From NCBI RefSeq assembly GCF_000576635.1, contig NZ_AVFL01000006.1, positions 186,001-250,000 on the forward strand: a DNA stretch of 64,000 nt. Direction: 5' to 3'. Position numbers and translations under genes: made by a program. Positions within the stretch are counted from its first letter, which is position 1. Each line of letters opens with the position of its first letter. Below the pieces are notes generated by a model. The model was not told where the DNA came from. It was given only the letters and a program-made list of their open reading frames with translations, and ran no database searches. This stretch comes from Skermanella stibiiresistens SB22. Its GTDB lineage: Bacteria > Pseudomonadota > Alphaproteobacteria > Azospirillales > Azospirillaceae. Shown piece by piece: positions 59,556-64,000 of this stretch.

Positions 59556-62500
59556 TTGTTTGGTGTGGCCCCTCGGAACCGGATGCCGTTCCGCCTGTCC
59601 CGGTTGACCAAGAAAGCCCGGTTCGCGCTGATCCTCGTGGCGGCGGCGGCGATCGCCGGTATCGTCTCGCTGGCCGCGTGGGCCATCATGGACCACGACA
59701 ACCGCGAACCGCTGGTGGTCGCCATGGTGGCGCCGCTGAGCGGCGCCGACGCCGGCATCGGTCAGGCCATGCGCAAGGGCGCCCTGATCAGGGTCGAGGC
59801 GGTCAACGCCGCCGGCGGCATCGGCAACCGGCCGGTGGCACTCAAGGTCTTCGATGACGAGGGCGACGCCACCAAGTCGCTGGACATCGCGCGCAGGCTC
59901 GCCCGCGATCCGACGGTGCGGGCGGTACTGGGACAGCACCCCGACACGATCGGCAGGGCGGCGGAGCTTTACGGCAACACGGGTGCTCCCTTGGTGGCCT
60001 TGCTGCCGGCCGCCCGCATGACCGAAGGCGCGGTCAATCCCTGGCTGTTCCACCTGGCCTTCGACCGGGTCTTCGAGGCGCGGTTCCTGGCCAACTACGT
60101 GCGGAACGTGGTCGGCGAGGCGACCGTGGCGATCGTCCGCGAGGATACCGAACAGGCGTCGGCGCTGGCCGATCAGGTCGACAAGATACTCCAGCGCTTC
60201 GGCACCCGGCTGGCGGGGCAATGGACCTTCCAGGCGGGGCGGACGTCCGGGGCGGACCTGGAGCCTCTGGCGCGTCAGGTCAAGGAGAGGATGCCGACCG
60301 GCGCCATCATCGTGCTGGCCGGCGCGGTCGATTCCGCCCGGGCGGTCGTGGCGCTCCGCGACGCCAGCGTGCGCAACCTGATCGCCGGCCCGTCGGAACT
60401 GGCGTCGGCCGCCTTTCGGACCGAGATCGTCGCATTGGCGCGCGGCAAAGCGCCCGAGGGCTATAGCCATGGCTTGCTGATGTCGTCCCCGATCCTGTTC
60501 GACACGGCGAACGAGCGCGCCCAGCGCTTCTACGGACAATACGCCGAACAGTTCAACGCCGTGCCGGATTGGGCGGCGGCGGTCGGCAGCGACGGCATGG
60601 AGTTGATCCTGTCGGGGCTGGTCGATCAGGTCGCGAGCGAGGGCGCCAACCAGCCCAATGGCGAGCCCCGCGACGGCGAGGCGCTGAGGCGCTCGATCGC
60701 CGGTCACAACCGCGCCGAGTCCGCCTTCGCCGGGACGCTCGGCAGCTGGAGCTTCGACGATCGCCAAGCGGCCGGCATCCCCGTCATGATGGCGACCTAC
60801 AACGGCTTGAACCCGATCGCGGCGCTGACCCAGTTGCAGCCGATCCGCGAGGCCGGGGTCTCGAACTTCCTGGACGAGGTCTCGCGCGGGCGGGCGCTCT
60901 ACGTCAACGACCGGTTCATGTACAAGACAGACGTCATCTACACCGGCGTCCAGATCAACGAGATCCGCGACCTCGATCCCGGCCGCAACGAGGCCACGCT
61001 GGACCTCACCGTCTGGTTCCGTTACCGGGGCGGCTTCGATCCAGGCTCCGTGCTCTTCATCAACGCGCAGAAGCCGATCGAGCTGGGCAAGCCCTACCGC
61101 GAGGAGCGCGGGGCGTCCGGCACCTACGTGGCCTATCGGGTGACCGAGCGGTTCTCGCTGAACTTCACCGATGTCCGCCACCCCTACGGCAGCGAGATCG
61201 CCGGCTTGAGCTTCCGCCACCGGACGCTCAACCGGAACAACATCATGTTCGTCACCGACGTGCTCGGCATGTCGCTGATCGACACCGACGACTTCGTGGA
61301 GAAACTGCGCGCCACCGACGCCGCCGAAGCCAGCGGCGGAGCCCCGGCCGCGAAGGCGTCCTGGCTCAGCCGCCTGACGGAGGGGAACACCGAGGGCTCC
61401 ACCCTGCTCAGCCAGCTGCGGGCGCGCCGGGTGCTGGCGGCGTCGCCCGGCTGGCGGCTGTCCCGCGCCTGGATATCGCAGGACATCGCGTCGGTCAGCA
61501 CGGAGGGCGATCCCAACTTCGTCGGCTTCGGCAGGCCCCAGCCGGACTTCTCGAGGGTCGATTTCGGAGTCGTCGTGGTTCCCGACGCCTTCGCCGCGCG
61601 CGACGTCATCCCGTACCAAGCCTTCGTCCACCTCGCGATCCTCGGCGCCGTCCTCGCCATATTCGCCGCCGTGATGGACCGGCGCGACCGCGGCCAGTTC
61701 TGGCGCATCCAGACCCTGTTCCTGCGCGTGCTGTCCTGGCCACTGCTGCTGACGGCGATCAGCAACATGGCGCTGGACAGCGCGGTCGCGGCGCTGCCCG
61801 GCAGCGGCGTCAGGATGGTCGTGGGATTCTTCGAGGTGCTGTGGTGGATCCTGCCAGCCATCCTGGTCAATAGGACGCTGGAGCGTTTCCTGTGGACACC
61901 GCTGGAGATCAAGAGCCGGCGCAAGGTGCCCGACATCGTCCGGCGGTTCGCGACGATCATCGTGTTCGGCTTCGCCATCTGCGGCATCATCGCCTTCGTC
62001 CTGAAGCAGCCGATCACCAGCGTGCTGGCGGCATCGGGCATCATGGGCATGGTGATCGGCCTGGCGATCCAGGCGAACATCGCCAACGTGTTCTCCGGCA
62101 TCATCCTGAACATCGAACGCGCCTTCAAGATCGGTGACGCCGTCCAGATCACCGACACGGTGAAGGGCGTCGTGGTCGACATGACGTGGCGTACCATCCG
62201 CATCCGGAACGCGGCGGGCTTCATCGTCGCGATGCCCAACGGCAAGGTGTCGGAGGCGACGGTCGTCAATTTCAGCGCGGTCGACCGGGTCTGGGTGAAG
62301 CTGGAATACCACGCCGACTCCAAGCACGAGCCCGAGTTCATGGCGGCGCTGCTGCGCGACGCGCTGCGCGACGCCCCCGGCACCATGGCCAACGCGGCGG
62401 GAACGCAGCCCTTCGTCCGCTATGACGGCATGCGCAGCGTCGACGGACAGTGGCTGGGCAAATACAACCTGATCTTCTGGGTCAAGGATTACGACGCGAC

Positions 62501-62660
62501 GTTCTCCGTTCCGGAGAAGGTGTGGCAGTCGGTCTACCGGACGCTGACGGCGAAGGGCATCAATCCCTCGCCGCCCGATCTCGTGCCGGATGGCGACACG
62601 TCGGCGGCGGCCAAGGCGCTGATCGCGGCCCGTCCCGGCAAAATGACAATTCCCGCGTGA
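59556..62660 (+). CDS. Periplasmic binding domain - beta domain - MscS channel fusion (1034 aa)
   Basis: Residues about 22-47 form a transmembrane anchor. Residues 51-440 are a type I periplasmic binding fold of the branched-chain amino acid/receptor ligand kind (VVAMVAPLSGADAGIGQAMRKG, VNAAGGIGNRPVAL). Residues 455-575 are beta-rich (GVQINEIRDLDPG, WFRYRG, FTDVRHPYG, FVTDVLGM) and resemble the ligand-binding domain of pentameric ligand-gated channels, an inference. Membrane spans follow at about 688-706, 718-740, 752-772 and 798-818. The MscS pore helix and beta domain follow (ASGIMGMVIGLAIQANIANVFSG, then IERAFKIGDAVQI). An extracellular ligand could gate or tune the channel. Fusions of this form are rare. 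Confidence 0.85.
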   Translation: MFGVAPRNRMPFRLSRLTKKARFALILVAAAAIAGIVSLAAWAIMDHDNREPLVVAMVAPLSGADAGIGQAMRKGALIRVEAVNAAGGIGNRPVALKVFDDEGDATKSLDIARRLARDPTVRAVLGQHPDTIGRAAELYGNTGAPLVALLPAARMTEGAVNPWLFHLAFDRVFEARFLANYVRNVVGEATVAIVREDTEQASALADQVDKILQRFGTRLAGQWTFQAGRTSGADLEPLARQVKERMPTGAIIVLAGAVDSARAVVALRDASVRNLIAGPSELASAAFRTEIVALARGKAPEGYSHGLLMSSPILFDTANERAQRFYGQYAEQFNAVPDWAAAVGSDGMELILSGLVDQVASEGANQPNGEPRDGEALRRSIAGHNRAESAFAGTLGSWSFDDRQAAGIPVMMATYNGLNPIAALTQLQPIREAGVSNFLDEVSRGRALYVNDRFMYKTDVIYTGVQINEIRDLDPGRNEATLDLTVWFRYRGGFDPGSVLFINAQKPIELGKPYREERGASGTYVAYRVTERFSLNFTDVRHPYGSEIAGLSFRHRTLNRNNIMFVTDVLGMSLIDTDDFVEKLRATDAAEASGGAPAAKASWLSRLTEGNTEGSTLLSQLRARRVLAASPGWRLSRAWISQDIASVSTEGDPNFVGFGRPQPDFSRVDFGVVVVPDAFAARDVIPYQAFVHLAILGAVLAIFAAVMDRRDRGQFWRIQTLFLRVLSWPLLLTAISNMALDSAVAALPGSGVRMVVGFFEVLWWILPAILVNRTLERFLWTPLEIKSRRKVPDIVRRFATIIVFGFAICGIIAFVLKQPITSVLAASGIMGMVIGLAIQANIANVFSGIILNIERAFKIGDAVQITDTVKGVVVDMTWRTIRIRNAAGFIVAMPNGKVSEATVVNFSAVDRVWVKLEYHADSKHEPEFMAALLRDALRDAPGTMANAAGTQPFVRYDGMRSVDGQWLGKYNLIFWVKDYDATFSVPEKVWQSVYRTLTAKGINPSPPDLVPDGDTSAAAKALIAARPGKMTIPA

Positions 62661-62675
62661 TTTGAGGCTTCGGTG

Positions 62676-63053
62676 ATGAACGCGATATCAAGATCGGGCG
62701 TCGCGGCGCTCCTGCTGCTCGGCGGCTGCTCGCTGCCGGACCTGGGGCCGCAGACCGGCGGGATGGACATCAGCCTGCGCCATCTGGCCCCCCGGACCAG
62801 CTATGTCATGGATGTGGCGGAGGATGGCGACAGGCTGATCGTCAGCATGCGCCCCGCGGTCGTCGCCCCCGGGTTCCAGTCCGGGGAGGAGGGAGCCGCG
62901 ATCGACGCGGCACCCGCCGACACCTCGGCGCCGGACGAGGATCGCGTGCTGGCGCCCTGCCGGAAGGGTGCCGGCGATTGGTACCGGCACACGCCCCTGG
63001 GCTATGTCTGCGTGGGTGAACCGGCTTCCAACCTGTCGGCGGCGCTGCCATGA
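62676..63053 (+). CDS. Small lipoprotein (125 aa)
   Basis: A 125-residue protein with a lipoprotein signal ending LLGGC (Cys18). The mature part has no known domain. It carries two later cysteines (PCRKG, YVCVG) that could form a disulfide, and aromatic spacing DWYRH. GAGG is seven bases before ATG 62676. Its stop overlaps the next start (ATGA), so it is made with the TssJ-like protein and probably belongs to the same envelope complex. Confidence 0.72.
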   Translation: MNAISRSGVAALLLLGGCSLPDLGPQTGGMDISLRHLAPRTSYVMDVAEDGDRLIVSMRPAVVAPGFQSGEEGAAIDAAPADTSAPDEDRVLAPCRKGAGDWYRHTPLGYVCVGEPASNLSAALP

Positions 63054-63532
63054 CGCTGGGCGGACACCGTGGGGTTTTGGCATCCCTGGGTCTGGCCATC
63101 GCCGTCTTCATGGTCCAGGGATGCTCCGCGCTGACGCCGGCGCCGGTGACACGGATCGATGCCGGGGATTTCCGCATCCAGTTGATCGCCGATGCCGACG
63201 CCAACGATTTCCGGCCGGTGGCCGTCGATCTGGTCCAGGTCTCCGACGCCGCGCTGCTCGCCCGGATCGAGACCCTGGACGCCGCCGACTGGTTCCGCGC
63301 GCGCGGTGACGTGATGGCGGAAAATCCGGGGAAGATGTCGATCACGTCGTGGGAGGTCGTGGCGGCCCAGCGCGTGGCCTTGGCGACGCTGCCGCCCGGG
63401 CCGGAGCGGCCCATGGCTTCCCTGGTCTACGCGCTCTACGGATCGCCGGGTACCCATCGGGTCCGGCTGCCGGCCGGGACGCCCGTGGTGGTCCATCTCG
63501 CCCGGACTTCCTTCACCGCCACGGCGCGTTGA
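63050..63532 (+). CDS. tssJ: TssJ/SciN-like outer-membrane lipoprotein
   Basis: A 160-residue lipoprotein with lipobox VQGC (Cys25). The mature part follows TssJ in order: a strand with DANDFRPVAVDLVQV, the acidic segment AALLARIETLDAADWF, the loop DVMAENPGKMSITSWEV and a final transthyretin-like strand VHLARTSFTAT. TssJ anchors TssM to the outer membrane in the type VI secretion membrane complex. The call rests on pattern and on the neighbouring TssL-like gene, so function is inferred. Confidence 0.7.
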   Translation: MTLGGHRGVLASLGLAIAVFMVQGCSALTPAPVTRIDAGDFRIQLIADADANDFRPVAVDLVQVSDAALLARIETLDAADWFRARGDVMAENPGKMSITSWEVVAAQRVALATLPPGPERPMASLVYALYGSPGTHRVRLPAGTPVVVHLARTSFTATAR

Positions 63533-63543
63533 AGGGAGCGCGA

Positions 63544-64000
63544 ATGCAGATCGCTCCGGAAAAAATAGCCGCGTCGGTCCCTCGCCTCAAGGCGACGGCG
63601 TTTCACGCCCTGTTCCAGGACTTCCACGTCCAATTGATCGCCTGCGACGAGGAGGAGTGCCCACCGGACGCCGCTAGGGACCGGTTGACCGACTGGCTGG
63701 TGGTTCGGATCGAAGCCGCCGCCCGCGAGGGCAACACCGTCCACGCCATGGCCGCTAGAGCCGCCTTCGCCTTGGCGGCCCTGGCCGACAAGCACGTCCC
63801 CGATCGGCATTCGGGGGCGACCGAGGGACTGGAATCCCCGATCAAGGAACGGCTGTTCGGCGGACAAGCCACGATCCAACTGCTGTTCACCCATATCGAC
63901 GAGTTGCTGCGTCAGGGGGAGTCGGCGGACCGTCAATTGGCGGCGCTCTATCTCGGTGTGCTCAACCTGGGCTTCGTCGGGCGGCGCGGCACGGATGCCG
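63544..64000 (+). CDS. tssL: TssL/DotU/IcmH-like protein, cut by the window end
   Basis: At least 152 residues of a DotU/TssL protein. The family landmarks AAFALAALADK (73-83), ERLFGGQATIQLLFTHIDELL (102-122) and YLGVLNLGFVGRRG (136-149) appear in the usual order. TssL is an inner-membrane protein of the type VI and IVB secretion complexes; its C-terminal transmembrane anchor would lie past the window. GAAGGGA precedes the ATG, 11 bases after the TssJ-like stop. A TssM/IcmF gene is expected downstream. Partial at 3' end. Confidence 0.72.
   Translation, partial: MQIAPEKIAASVPRLKATAFHALFQDFHVQLIACDEEECPPDAARDRLTDWLVVRIEAAAREGNTVHAMAARAAFALAALADKHVPDRHSGATEGLESPIKERLFGGQATIQLLFTHIDELLRQGESADRQLAALYLGVLNLGFVGRRGTDA

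Noticed and set aside
59532-62327. Minus-strand frame of 931 codons opposite the MscS fusion
   Set aside because: Composition is rich in Asp, His, Arg and Gln as expected for antisense of a GC-rich gene, and no motif is present.

Overview
The window is high-GC DNA from an alphaproteobacterium, most likely of the Rhodospirillales/Azospirillaceae type (inference). Support comes from dense ATGA-coupled operons, bacteriochlorophyll genes bchE and bchJ behind a TGT-N12-ACA site, an alphaproteobacterial PmtA-like methyltransferase, CtrA-like TTAAC motifs and a T6SS-related TssJ/TssL pair. No rRNA, tRNA, CRISPR array or intact insertion sequence was seen.

Positions 1-4365 (+) hold an aromatic-acid type operon: a [2Fe-2S] molybdenum hydroxylase subunit, an acyl-CoA ligase, a crotonase and a BenE transporter. 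Positions 4386-18414 (-) hold one long, mostly overlapping catabolic and transport operon. It encodes two PotD-like binding proteins, two SIS isomerase/deglycase-like proteins, two PfkB kinases, a PotABC-like importer, a BtpA/SgcQ protein, two PuuE-like deacetylases, a hydantoin-racemase-like protein and an amidohydrolase. The set suggests uptake, phosphorylation and breakdown of an unidentified nitrogenous sugar conjugate. Overlapping CTTGCA palindromes lie upstream.

Positions 18415-27654 hold small membrane proteins, a DUF4112 protein, a mandelate racemase with every catalytic residue, an RraA-fold protein, bchE-bchJ, a PmtA-like methyltransferase and an orphan IorB-like molybdopterin subunit. 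Positions 28064-34206 hold an AraC regulator divergent from iorAB-like genes, then an OmpR/EnvZ-type two-component pair. A pair of related 130-bp intergenic repeats flanks this part. Positions 34664-36056 carry a truncated adenylate cyclase and a decayed tyrosine recombinase, probably a mobile-element scar.

Positions 36082-42303 (-) hold a binding protein, two ABC exporters of the cyclic-peptide type (one with a degenerate ATPase site), an SPFH protein, a small membrane protein and a DUF697-like protein. Divergent from them, 42745-64000 (+) encode a 4030-residue secreted protein made of about 20 copies of a 156-residue domain and its type I secretion system (TolC, ABC, HlyD). These are followed by a 1034-residue fusion of a periplasmic binding domain, a beta-rich domain and an MscS channel, then a lipoprotein, a TssJ-like lipoprotein and a TssL/DotU-like protein cut by the window end. 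This last island is the best candidate for an undescribed system: a giant surface protein, a ligand-responsive mechanosensitive channel and a T6SS-type membrane complex module together.
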